24,361 nucleotides of DNA from NCBI GenBank assembly GCA_002309955.1, contig DBXQ01000122.1:2299-26659 (forward strand), written 5' to 3'. The translations under genes and the position numbers were made by a program. How positions within the stretch are numbered: the stretch's first letter is position 1; each line of letters starts with the position of its first letter. Positions 1-6,826 of this stretch are shown here, one piece after another. Source of the DNA: Bacteroidales bacterium UBA1208 (GTDB lineage Bacteria > Bacteroidota > Bacteroidia > Bacteroidales > P3). The notes under the pieces were generated by a model. That model did no database searches and had not been told where the DNA came from. It saw only the letters and a program-made list of their open reading frames with translations.

Positions 1-8
1 AGGATTCT

Positions 9-26
9 CCTAATGACCGATTTGGG
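9..26 (+). repeat. Copy of an 18-bp interspersed repeat end
   Basis: The 18-mer CCTAATGACCGATTTGGG is nearly identical to the right end of the foldback element at 18526-18798, and its reverse complement matches that element's left end. The orientation suggests that the right end of a second copy lies at the window edge. Positions 31-39 and 77-85 form a further short inverted repeat (ACACGAATT / AATTCGTGT). I see no gene in bases 1-176. Confidence 0.6.
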
Positions 27-176
27 ATAAACACGAATTATCATTAATTGACGTGAATATATGGTCATTACACGACAATTCGTGTTATAATATTCAGTAA
101 TGATTATCATGAATGCCCAGTTCATGGGGCAATTCTTAGAGGTTACCTTTATTTCCCCGAAATCGTCTGACTATGT

Positions 177-1892
177 TCACCGCGACAAGGCATACCAGAT
201 GCTGGCGGAGGTGATGTGGTTGAGACTGTCGACTTTGGATATTTCCATTCTTAAGAAAACGATAAGGATGGAGCCGTCGGGGCTGGTGTAGGTGAGCAGC
301 TGGTCTTTGTGTTTGTTGAGCTTTTCTTTGTCGAGGTTGCTGCGCAGGGTGTAGCCTATCTTGGCCAGTTGGGCGGCAAGGAGGGTGTCGGCATTGATGG
401 TGCCGCCGGGGTATGGGATGCTCTCGCCTGAGCTGTAACGGTGGTTGAGGAGCATGCGGTTGTAGCTCGAAATGTCAATGTCGTTATTGCCGCTGGTGTT
501 TTTGAGATAGAAGTTTTGCGTGGCGTATTGCTCCTCGTAGCGGTACCAGTCGTTGTCGATGCGGTAGGCTTGGGCATGTCGGGCGGTGCGGTCGCTGAGG
601 CGGTCGAGATAGTCGGTGCGGTCGAGGCTGAGTTCGCGCATTAGCACGAGCGTGTCGCCGAGGTCGTGCTCAATATAGCACATGGCCTGGTAGGCGGCGC
701 GGAGCTGTGGTGCATAGAGGGTGTCGGCGGGGTCGGGACGGAAGGCGACGGTGTCGATGGTGCCCTGGGGGGTGAGGATGTGCGCCTGCGCGGCGTTGGC
801 ACGGATGATATGCAGCTGGGTACGGAGGGAGAGCTGTCGGGCTGAGAGGGGTCCGCCAAGGGTCAGTATGAGCATCCCCGCCGCCAGCAGGGCTGTGCAC
901 CAGTGCCAAGGCCTGATGCGCAGGAAGGGGGTGAAGAGGCAGTAGAGGGTCATCAGCAGACCGGCGAGGAGGAGATAGCAGCGGTCGAAGGTGAGGCCGT
1001 ACTGCGACAGGCGGTAGCCTGTGGCCACCCAGAAGAGCACCACCAGCGGCAGGGCGATGAGGCCGAACCAACGGAAGTACCACTTCAGGGGTTGGCGTGA
1101 GAGCAGCGGCCGCACGATGTCGATGGCCACCTGTACAGCCATGAAAGCCATGACCATAGTGGCAACGGAGGATTGGGGCAAGTCCCACCGGAAGAGGATG
1201 GTGGCGGCATAGGCATAGAGTACCACGTTGTAGAGCAGCAGGGCAGGGGTGAGGATGTAGTTGACGGTGATTTCCTCCAGCAGTGTGGCGGCAGGGGGTG
1301 CCGTTTGCGACTCGAGACCGATGAAGACGAGGGGCGCCACAAGTGCAAAGCAGAGGATAAGGCAGATGACGTAGAGATGGTTGACAATGTGCGAGCTGTT
1401 GCCGAAGAGCGTGTCGACGGAGAGGAGGATAAGCATAAGCAGCATTGCAAGCAAGGCGGCGACAGCAAGGGCTATAAGGAGGGAACGCATCATGCTGTAG
1501 AAGCGTTGCGAAAAGCGAGTGTTGCTCCATACACCCCGTGCCAGCAGGTAAAGGGCTGGCAGCAGGGCGTAGAGGTAGCGGATCTCGACACTGGAGGCCC
1601 ATGCACCGGGCAGGAATGCGGTAAGGATATAGAGCGGCAGCAGGGCCCAATAGGCTATGGTTCGGGATTTGCTCCCCGTGCGGTGGAACGAGAGGCAGAG
1701 GGTCGCCACAGCAGCAAAGGGGGCGTAGGGTGCCGGGAGCATCCATGCGTGGGACTGGGGGTAGGCCGCGACACAGGCGGCAGCGGCGGCATGGAGCAGT
1801 ATGAGCAGCTCGACGGGGTGACCGATGAGGGCCGTGCGCAGCAGTGCAGCGAAGCGGCTGAAACGCTGACGGAAGGTTGATGTTGTTTTCAT
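177..1892 (-). CDS. DUF4153-like polytopic membrane protein
   Basis: This 571-aa protein has roughly ten to twelve hydrophobic segments in its first 360 residues. They are followed by a soluble, probably extracytoplasmic C-terminal region of about 200 residues (from about residue 365). The alternation of transmembrane helices with a tail rich in tyrosine, aspartate and arginine resembles the DUF4153 family of Bacteroidetes. The function of that family is unknown. The ATG at 1892 starts a basic stretch followed by the first membrane helix. The gene follows creD on the same strand, separated by about 50 bp of ACACATTAAC-type repeat, so it may be the last gene of the creD transcription unit. The family call rests on overall pattern, not on a diagnostic motif. 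Confidence 0.7.
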   Translation of the reverse strand: MKTTSTFRQRFSRFAALLRTALIGHPVELLILLHAAAAACVAAYPQSHAWMLPAPYAPFAAVATLCLSFHRTGSKSRTIAYWALLPLYILTAFLPGAWASSVEIRYLYALLPALYLLARGVWSNTRFSQRFYSMMRSLLIALAVAALLAMLLMLILLSVDTLFGNSSHIVNHLYVICLILCFALVAPLVFIGLESQTAPPAATLLEEITVNYILTPALLLYNVVLYAYAATILFRWDLPQSSVATMVMAFMAVQVAIDIVRPLLSRQPLKWYFRWFGLIALPLVVLFWVATGYRLSQYGLTFDRCYLLLAGLLMTLYCLFTPFLRIRPWHWCTALLAAGMLILTLGGPLSARQLSLRTQLHIIRANAAQAHILTPQGTIDTVAFRPDPADTLYAPQLRAAYQAMCYIEHDLGDTLVLMRELSLDRTDYLDRLSDRTARHAQAYRIDNDWYRYEEQYATQNFYLKNTSGNNDIDISSYNRMLLNHRYSSGESIPYPGGTINADTLLAAQLAKIGYTLRSNLDKEKLNKHKDQLLTYTSPDGSILIVFLRMEISKVDSLNHITSASIWYALSR

Positions 1893-1908
1893 GGTGATTC
1901 ATTATTGA

Positions 1909-1944
1909 TTAACACATTCACACGTTAACACATTAACACATTCA
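1909..1944. repeat. ACACATTAAC-type short repeat
   Basis: This low-complexity spacer consists of degenerate AACACATT / CACGTTAAC units between creD and the DUF4153 gene. The same unit makes up the arms of the foldback element at 14891-15159, so it is an interspersed repeat in this genome. Confidence 0.6.
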
Positions 1945-3237
1945 GTTTTTCTGGTACCAGTTGATTTTCTGCGAGGCATACATGGCTACGGCCAGGATGA
2001 CGAAGATGCCCAGACTGCCTACGAGCAGGGCGTAGCTCTCGAGTTGCATGATGACATAGATGAAGGTGTAAAGCACCGTGAGCAGCAGACCGATGAAAAG
2101 GGCTGCGCGAGTGTTGCGGAGGAGGGTGCGCATGAAGAGGGTGATGAGTCCGATGGTCATGACGGAGGCGATGAGGTAGGAGAGGAGGAAGGTGAGGTGC
2201 TCGGAAAAGGCCAGCAGGAGGGTGTAGAAGAGCATGAGGGCGATGCCTACAAGGGCGTACTGGACGGGATGGATGGGCGTTTGACGGCGGATTTCGACGA
2301 AGAAGACCACGGCAAAGGTGAGCAGGATGATGAGGTAGGCATACTTGATGCTGCGGGTGGTCTGCTGATATTGCTCTACAGGAACCTTGAGGTCGACACC
2401 GAAGGGCTGTGCCTTCTTCAGCTCGGCATGGCTGTTGAGCACCTGTGCAAAGTCGCGGTTGAGGGCCAGCACTTTCCAGTCGGCGTTGAAGCCTTGGTCA
2501 GTGACCTCGCGCTGGGCGGGGAGGTAGCGTCCGGTGAAACTGGGTGTTGGGCAGTCGGAGACCAGATGGACCGAGGTGGTACGGCCGACGGGCAGGAAGT
2601 AGAGGTAGTCGGAGCCTTTGAGGGGCACAGTGATGCGGTAGTCGAGGTTGCCGCTGTCGAGGAGCGACTGCAGGTCGACACTGCACGAGAGGGCATCGTG
2701 GCTGCCGAGATGAAGGGCTTCGGAGGAGAGCTCGGCGGGCTGGCCGTCGAGGACGAGGGCGGGATTGTCGGAGAAGCCCTTGAAGTCGCTGATGGCAAAG
2801 AGGAGCTTGGCTCGGTCGATACGGAGGTGTTTCAGCTGTTCGGCTTTGAGCTCTTTGGGCAGGGAGAAGTGGCCGGCAAGGGTGAGGGCTGTTTCGTAGA
2901 CGGTGAAGTCGTAGATGCCGCGCTTGAGGGTACGGGAGTTGATGTTGCCGTCGATGTCGAGGGTCTCGGGCAGGATATAGAGGTTGTTGGCTGTGCTGTC
3001 GCCGGGGATGAAGAGCACGGGGCCAGTAAGGGTCTGCCCGTTGCCCCATTTTTCGTTTACTTCGAGATTGGCAAGGCCTTCGGTGTTGCTGCGTTCGTTG
3101 ACCATGTCCATGATTATGGCCTGCGGGATGAGCAGCAAAATGCTGATGATTAAGATGAGCAACAGTTTGATACCGAGTTTGAGACTGCTGCGTGAGTTGT
3201 TGTCGGAGAGGATGTTTTTGGGGTTGATGTTTTCCAT
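1942..3237 (-). CDS. creD: CreD family inner membrane protein
   Basis: This 431-aa protein has one transmembrane helix near residues 24-44, a large extracytoplasmic domain (about 45-300) and five or so closely packed helices at the C-terminus. This is the topology of CreD (Cet) inner membrane proteins. The conserved N-terminal part of the periplasmic domain, including a GNGQTLTGPVLFIP segment near residue 65, supports the assignment. In Enterobacteria CreD is induced by the CreBC two-component system and affects colicin tolerance and envelope integrity. No creB or creC is present here; instead a winged-helix regulator lies just upstream. The promoter region at 3279-3295 carries the same palindrome found upstream of that regulator's operon. 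The ATG at 3237 is the natural start. Confidence 0.88.
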   Translation of the reverse strand: MENINPKNILSDNNSRSSLKLGIKLLLILIISILLLIPQAIIMDMVNERSNTEGLANLEVNEKWGNGQTLTGPVLFIPGDSTANNLYILPETLDIDGNINSRTLKRGIYDFTVYETALTLAGHFSLPKELKAEQLKHLRIDRAKLLFAISDFKGFSDNPALVLDGQPAELSSEALHLGSHDALSCSVDLQSLLDSGNLDYRITVPLKGSDYLYFLPVGRTTSVHLVSDCPTPSFTGRYLPAQREVTDQGFNADWKVLALNRDFAQVLNSHAELKKAQPFGVDLKVPVEQYQQTTRSIKYAYLIILLTFAVVFFVEIRRQTPIHPVQYALVGIALMLFYTLLLAFSEHLTFLLSYLIASVMTIGLITLFMRTLLRNTRAALFIGLLLTVLYTFIYVIMQLESYALLVGSLGIFVILAVAMYASQKINWYQKN

Positions 3238-3278
3238 TGTTTTGTATTTTATGTTGTTATTATTATTTTTTCAAGAGT

Positions 3279-3295
3279 ACTTTGTAATGCAAAGT
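3279..3295 (-). promoter_or_regulatory. Palindrome at the creD promoter (candidate operator)
   Basis: The 17-bp perfect inverted repeat ACTTTG-TAATG-CAAAGT lies about 42 bp before the creD start. On the minus strand its ACTTTGC half overlaps the presumed -7 element. An almost identical copy (one central base different) overlaps the promoter of the 4319-3312 operon, and identity extends several bases further on one side. Binding by the neighbouring winged-helix protein is inferred. Confidence 0.6.
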
Positions 3296-3311
3296 ATAAA
3301 GGGCAAAAAAA

Positions 3312-3614
3312 TTAGGCAGAGGTGTTTTTTATAAACTCTTCGAGAGCCTTGAGGTGTTCCTTGAAGGCTTGGCTGCCGGCCTTAGTGATGGAGAAAGAGG
3401 TGTTTGGCTTGCGCCCGATGAAGCGTTTCTCACACTGGATATAGCCCAGTTCTTCGAGTGCGCGGGTGTGGCTGGAGAGATTGCCGTCGGTGAGCGAGAG
3501 GAGCGACTTGAGGGTGGAGAAGTCGACACTCTCGTTGACCATGAGCACCGACATGATGCCGAGGCGCGCTTTGCTTTCAAAAGCCTTGTTTATGCCGTTG
3601 AGGGTGGGAATCAT
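3312..3614 (-). CDS. Winged-helix transcriptional regulator (HTH_34-like)
   Basis: This compact 100-aa DNA-binding protein consists of little more than a winged helix. Helix 1 covers about residues 8-28, the helix-turn-helix about 32-58 (recognition helix around DGNLSSHTRALEELGYI), and a beta-wing about 60-77 containing GRKPNTSFSIT. A final helix follows. The layout fits the short MarR/ArsR-like winged-helix proteins that Bacteroidetes often encode beside membrane proteins. It lies 3 bp downstream of the 233-aa membrane protein gene, so the two are certainly cotranscribed, and directly upstream of creD. Two matching palindromes at the operon promoter and the creD promoter make autoregulation and control of creD a reasonable inference. 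No metal or ligand motif is visible. Confidence 0.85.
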   Translation of the reverse strand: MIPTLNGINKAFESKARLGIMSVLMVNESVDFSTLKSLLSLTDGNLSSHTRALEELGYIQCEKRFIGRKPNTSFSITKAGSQAFKEHLKALEEFIKNTSA

Positions 3615-3617
3615 GAC

Positions 3618-4319
3618 TTATTGATTATTAGCAGGGGAACCAGTTTGATTGTCAGTGCTGACACAGGGTTTAATACCATCGGCGGTTCGCCGGTTTTTGA
3701 GGGTGAAGAAGATGCCGAAGATGATGTGCCAAAGGCCGAAGCCGAGGAACCAGAAGAGGATGCCGTAGCTGACCACAAAGCAGTCGATGATGCCGAGGAG
3801 CAGCTGGCCGTAGCCGAGGAGGGCGATGTCGGAGGTGGTGAAGTGTGAGCAGTTGATTAGCGCCAGGCCATAGAATACCAGCATGAAAGTGGAGGTAAGA
3901 CCATAATGTCCCTGCATGAGCAGGGCAAGGCAGACAAGACCGCCCGTCACGGCTGGGACGAAGAAGGCTGTGAGGGAACGGCGCACGGTGTGGTCGAAGG
4001 TGAAACGCTGGTTGACGCGTTTGGTCTTATTATAGGACATGAGGAAGACAGTGCCGAAAGAGACGGCCACAAGCACAATGGCACAGACGATGGCAAGCCA
4101 TGTGCGGGAGGGGGTGTTGATGAGCAAATTGCCGCACCAGTCCGGCAGCCAGCTGAAGGGTTCGTGCTGACCGAGCAAAAGCCATGCTCCGAGGGCGACA
4201 ATAGAGGCGTAAATTCCGATGACGATGATGGAAACACCACTGATTGTCTGGAACCGTGAGGACTTCTGCATGATGTCCTTAATCTCTCTAAGAGTGTTGA
4301 TTGCGTCGTTATTATTCAT
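3618..4319 (-). CDS. Membrane protein of the winged-helix/creD cluster
   Basis: This 233-aa protein begins with a short amphipathic cytoplasmic segment (NTLREIKDIMQKSSRFQTIS). About six hydrophobic helices follow: roughly residues 24-45, 70-95, 115-135, 138-155, 165-185 and 187-205. It ends in a polar tail. I do not recognise a catalytic motif, and its function is unknown. It is the first gene of a two-gene operon with the winged-helix regulator (3-bp gap) and is preceded by a -7 box and a palindrome at 4334-4352. The pairing of such a membrane protein with a small winged-helix regulator suggests an envelope-related role under the same control as creD, but this is inference. Confidence 0.75.
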   Translation of the reverse strand: MNNNDAINTLREIKDIMQKSSRFQTISGVSIIVIGIYASIVALGAWLLLGQHEPFSWLPDWCGNLLINTPSRTWLAIVCAIVLVAVSFGTVFLMSYNKTKRVNQRFTFDHTVRRSLTAFFVPAVTGGLVCLALLMQGHYGLTSTFMLVFYGLALINCSHFTTSDIALLGYGQLLLGIIDCFVVSYGILFWFLGFGLWHIIFGIFFTLKNRRTADGIKPCVSTDNQTGSPANNQ

Positions 4320-4333
4320 GTCGTTTAAAGAGT

Positions 4334-4352
4334 ACTTTGTGATGCAAAGTTA
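4334..4352 (-). promoter_or_regulatory. Promoter with palindrome upstream of the winged-helix operon
   Basis: On the minus strand a TAACTTTG box (4345-4352) matches the Bacteroidetes -7 consensus TAnnTTTG. It overlaps the perfect palindrome ACTTTG-TGATG-CAAAGT (4334-4350). The first gene starts 15 bp downstream at 4319. The palindrome recurs at the creD promoter (3279-3295), so the pair is a candidate operator set. Confidence 0.65.
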
Positions 4353-4522
4353 CAAACAATTTTCGAATTGGCAAGTTTTTTTTGAAAAAAGAAGATTGAA
4401 GATGTCTCGAAATAGAGTATAGATAATTGGAAAACATTGAGATGTAATGTATGTTTTTTTGAAAGGACTTGAGCGGGAAGTGTAAGGCACGTCTTTTTGT
4501 TAGAATATACGGGCCTTCGTGG

Positions 4523-5089
4523 CTATGTGGTCAACCCATATTTCTTATCCAAGTATTGTTTGAAATAATCTAAGGAGGTGTAGTAGCTATGGAGTTTTAT
4601 CGCCGCGATGGTGAGTGCGATGACGAGTAGAATAGAGACGATGCAGATGATGATTGCCACTTTGGGACGAAAGTTGCCTAGCCAGACGAAGAACAGCTTC
4701 ACCCAAAGTACGTAAAGGAAACAAAGGAGTATTGGTAGAATAACCACGCAAAAGATATCATACCCTAAAGAATCTGTGTAAGTCTCAATAAGGCTCATCA
4801 TCATTATCCACAGACCGATGGTCGAAAGGGCAACAATCACTTTTAGCAAACCACTGGGGGGAAGATTGAATGTATTGCCTTCGGGTTCGAAAAGGAACAG
4901 TTTCTCAAAGCCTTTGAAGAGCAAATGGAACGGTAGTAACGGCAACAACAGAATGGTCAGGCAACCGCTTTCCCCATCTGATTCTTTGCGGTAAAGAAAG
5001 TAGAACACGAGAAGGGCGAAAAAGAAGGCTCCGAAACTTCCGCCTCCGCCAAGGCCGACTTTTGAAAGGATGATAACTGAGGGTTTCAT
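4523..5089 (-). CDS. Hypothetical membrane protein
   Basis: The protein is about 188 aa from the ATG at 5089. An in-frame TTG at 5119 would extend it, but that codon lies within the promoter box, so the ATG is preferred. It has a glycine-rich N-terminus (GLGGGGSFGAFFF) running into a first helix, a conserved-looking PLLPFHLLFKGFEKLFLF segment, and three more hydrophobic helices (about 85-105, 110-135 and 140-165). The C-terminal tail is polar. I do not recognise the family. Its promoter, including a spaced inverted repeat, is a near copy of the HIRAN gene promoter at 6780-6815, so the two genes are probably controlled together. Confidence 0.65.
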   Translation of the reverse strand: MKPSVIILSKVGLGGGGSFGAFFFALLVFYFLYRKESDGESGCLTILLLPLLPFHLLFKGFEKLFLFEPEGNTFNLPPSGLLKVIVALSTIGLWIMMMSLIETYTDSLGYDIFCVVILPILLCFLYVLWVKLFFVWLGNFRPKVAIIICIVSILLVIALTIAAIKLHSYYTSLDYFKQYLDKKYGLTT

Positions 5090-5116
5090 GATGGCATTGT
5101 TTTTTGTTTCACAATG

Positions 5117-5154
5117 CAAAAATACATCATGAGTGTACCAAAAAGCGGTACACT
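5117..5154 (-). promoter_or_regulatory. Promoter with GTACC-N7-GGTAC inverted repeat (copy 1)
   Basis: On the minus strand a -7 box TATTTTTG (5117-5124) lies 28 bp upstream of the ATG at 5089. Upstream of it is a perfect 8-bp-arm inverted repeat, AGTGTACC N7 GGTACACT (5132-5154). The core TGTACC starts 10 bp from the -7 box, exactly as in the HIRAN promoter at 6780-6815. The repeat covers the region where a -33 element would sit, which suggests a repressor operator. Confidence 0.65.
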
Positions 5155-5167
5155 ATGGCAGAAAGTG

Positions 5168-5386
5168 CTATTCGTTATTGAATAACCTTCGAATAAAAGA
5201 GATGACACGAACCAATATCCATGTCGCAAAAAGTGAGACCAGACAAGATAATAGTCGGTCGGAGAAAGGGTATCCCTTATCAAATAACAGAGAAATTGAG
5301 AAGACAATCCCAGCAACGAGGGTCAGACAACCACACCCCGTCAAAGGCCGGGAGGATTTAGGGGTGGTTGGTTGTTGATTGTTCAT
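5168..5386 (-). CDS. Small two-helix membrane protein
   Basis: This 72-aa protein starts at the ATG at 5386. A proline- and serine-rich head of about 17 residues precedes two hydrophobic segments (about 19-35 and 46-66), joined by a loop with FDKGYPFSDR. It ends with a basic RRLFNNE tail. The family is not recognised. A decayed copy of the same protein lies at 5712-5851, which supports this reading frame being a true gene. It is one of several small membrane proteins in this AT-rich cluster. Confidence 0.5.
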   Translation of the reverse strand: MNNQQPTTPKSSRPLTGCGCLTLVAGIVFSISLLFDKGYPFSDRLLSCLVSLFATWILVRVISFIRRLFNNE

Positions 5387-5456
5387 GGTATGATGGGGAT
5401 AGGCTTTACTTGTTTCCAACCTTTTGCAGCTTGATGGCGGCGAAGTATTTCGATGC

Positions 5457-5696
5457 TCACGATGTAGCGACGAGCAACCATATAAGGAGAGCGAATGAGA
5501 GGATGGCGAAAGAAAAACTGGCCAGCAAAGCATGAGCTTTCTTTTTCTGGTTGCTTTTGTAAAGCCGGATGATTTCGCGGACAGGGGTGGACACCACAAC
5601 AGCAACTGCGACAAAGAAACGCAGCAGAACCGAACCGAAAGCCACGACCACAAAATAGACAGACAACAAAGCTATAATCAACCAAACGACAGTCAT
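5457..5696 (-). CDS. Small two-helix membrane protein
   Basis: This 79-aa protein starts at the ATG at 5696. A first long hydrophobic segment (about 3-35) is followed by a charged stretch (REIIRLYKSNQKKKAHA, about 40-56) and a second hydrophobic segment (about 57-77). The topology is that of a hairpin membrane protein. I do not recognise a family. It lies 70 bp upstream of the 72-aa gene on the same strand and may be cotranscribed with it. Confidence is moderate because the frame is short and shown only by its membrane pattern. Confidence 0.42.
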   Translation of the reverse strand: MTVVWLIIALLSVYFVVVAFGSVLLRFFVAVAVVVSTPVREIIRLYKSNQKKKAHALLASFSFAILSFALLIWLLVATS

Positions 5697-5711
5697 ACGG
5701 ATTTAAATTTT

Positions 5712-5851
5712 TTATAGATAACGCAGAATGGCCGAAAATAATATGATATACAGATTAACCATGCAAAGGAAAGTAATGGACGGTTGGAGATAAGGAATCC
5801 CTTAGCAAATAGTATAGTAATTGACAAGACTGTTCCTGCAATATGTTTGAC
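5712..5851 (-). pseudogene. Decayed paralogue of the 72-aa membrane protein
   Basis: Reading the minus strand from 5851 to the stop at 5712 gives a segment with AGTVLSITILFAKGF. It aligns with AGIVFSISLLFDKGY of the 72-aa protein at 5168-5386, and the match continues through ISNRPLLS and a FAWL/FATW segment. A stop codon (5852-5854) lies just before the conserved part. The only nearby ATG (5859) is in another frame. The N-terminus is therefore lost and this is best read as a tandem-duplication remnant. Confidence 0.5.
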
Positions 5852-5881
5852 TCAGTCATAGTAATCACTTAAGACGCGTTT

Positions 5882-6364
5882 TTAATTATCAAACCAAAAT
5901 ATTATCCTTGCTGGTTCACCTTCATCGTCGGAGTCTTTCATGTATTTGTAGAGAAGACGATAACTTTTAAGCCAATCATCATCATTGTCGTCGTGGTAGA
6001 TTCTCAATAATTTTTCCACCATCTCAATATTACGTTGCAGGTCTGTCTTCGGTTGTTTACTTCTTTCCTCAACTATTCTCTCGACGATATCGAGACATTC
6101 TCCAAACTCTTGTGTGGTGAGCCAGCTGGCTGTATGAGCCTCTCCTCCGTAATCCTTGTAGTGCCTATAGGTTTCCATCGTTATGTCCCCGGGCAACCCT
6201 CGTGGAGGGTATAGCGGCTTTATGTCGCTTCTCAAACCAGCAAGGATACCGAAAACACTGTAGCGCCTGTCTGCGTCGAACTCTTCACCGGGGTGTACCC
6301 AATGCGGTTTTTTGCCTTTTTTGCGAAGCAAATACTCAATGTGAATATGGATATCTGTTCCCAT
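5882..6364 (-). CDS. Conserved 'GTDIH' hypothetical protein
   Basis: This 160-aa soluble protein begins MGTDIHIHIEYLLRK. It has RRYSVFGILAGLRS at about 48-61, a PPRGLPGDIT segment at about 68-77 and a TASWLTTQEF segment near 98-107. This set (start GTDIH, an aromatic-rich 'F-x-I-L-A-x-x-R' block and PRGLP) is one I associate with a family of unknown function found in phages and bacterial genomes. I cannot name a function. The C-terminal half is charged and partly helical. It lies 9 bp downstream of the HIRAN gene on the same strand, so the two form an operon driven from 6780-6815. Confidence 0.68.
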   Translation of the reverse strand: MGTDIHIHIEYLLRKKGKKPHWVHPGEEFDADRRYSVFGILAGLRSDIKPLYPPRGLPGDITMETYRHYKDYGGEAHTASWLTTQEFGECLDIVERIVEERSKQPKTDLQRNIEMVEKLLRIYHDDNDDDWLKSYRLLYKYMKDSDDEGEPARIIFWFDN

Positions 6365-6373
6365 AGGCAGACA

Positions 6374-6733
6374 TTAGACAGGCAGGATGCCCGTGCTCCC
6401 GTTGCGGCGGATGCTGATGGTGAGGTGTACCTGGTTCTCGGGGTGGGTGTCGGGGTTGAGGCTGTTGATGCGGCAGTCGAAGATGTATGTCCAACCCATC
6501 TCCAGGAAGGCGGCAAGCTGCTGGTTGTCGCTGCGTGGGATGAACCCCAGGAGGTAGTCCTCGCCGTCTTTGTTGTAAATGACCTGCACGGCGTTGGGGT
6601 CATGCGGATTCTGCATGTCGCGCTCCAGACGCAGGGATTGTCCAACGCGCAGATAGTCCCATACAAGGTCGGCGTCGTAGTACTTGCGGCCAGCCAGGTG
6701 GCAATCCATAAAGAACGTTTGATGTGCTTTCAT
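6374..6733 (-). CDS. HIRAN domain protein
   Basis: This 119-aa protein is essentially one HIRAN domain. It shows LAGRKYYDADLVWDYLRVGQ at 13-32, LERDMQNPHDPNAVQVIY at 36-53 (the characteristic NPHDPNAV core) and LGFIPRSDNQQLAAFLE at 62-78. HIRAN domains in HLTF/Rad5 helicases bind DNA ends, and free-standing bacterial versions are often found near DNA-repair or mobile genes. The final residues, STGILPV, are encoded by a REP-like palindrome (6378-6394), so the natural C-terminus has been replaced or extended by a repeat. It is the first gene of an operon with the GTDIH protein. The ATG at 6733 lies 47 bp from a -7 box. Confidence 0.85.
   Translation of the reverse strand: MKAHQTFFMDCHLAGRKYYDADLVWDYLRVGQSLRLERDMQNPHDPNAVQVIYNKDGEDYLLGFIPRSDNQQLAAFLEMGWTYIFDCRINSLNPDTHPENQVHLTISIRRNGSTGILPV
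6378..6394. repeat. REP-like palindrome forming the HIRAN gene 3' end
   Basis: ACAGGCAGGATGCCCGT is a variant of the 17-bp palindrome ACGGGCAGGGTGCCCGT. It is followed by the same GTGCTCC flank seen in copies at 7296-7312 and 7929-7945. It encodes the TGILPV tail of the HIRAN protein just before its stop codon. Confidence 0.65.
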
Positions 6734-6779
6734 CGCTTTAATGATTTAAGGGTTAATACTACTCTTTTGTTTCACGATG

Positions 6780-6815
6780 CAAAAGTACATGTCCGCTGTA
6801 CCAAAAAACGGTACA
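6780..6815 (-). promoter_or_regulatory. Promoter with GTACC-N7-GGTAC inverted repeat (copy 2)
   Basis: On the minus strand a TACTTTTG -7 box (6780-6787) precedes the HIRAN operon. The inverted repeat TGTACC-AAAAAAC-GGTACA (6797-6815) sits 10 bp upstream of it, with the same spacing and nearly the same spacer as at 5132-5154. Sequence downstream of the -7 box (GCATYGTGAAACAAAA) is also shared between the two promoters. The operator ends only 12 bp from the end of the WYL regulator gene. Confidence 0.68.
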
Positions 6816-6826
6816 CTACAATAGAT

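Noticed and set aside
1173..1880. Long plus-strand frame opposite the DUF4153 gene
   Set aside because: It is rich in Gly, Glu and Val as expected for the antisense of a GC-rich membrane gene; the minus-strand protein has clear transmembrane structure.
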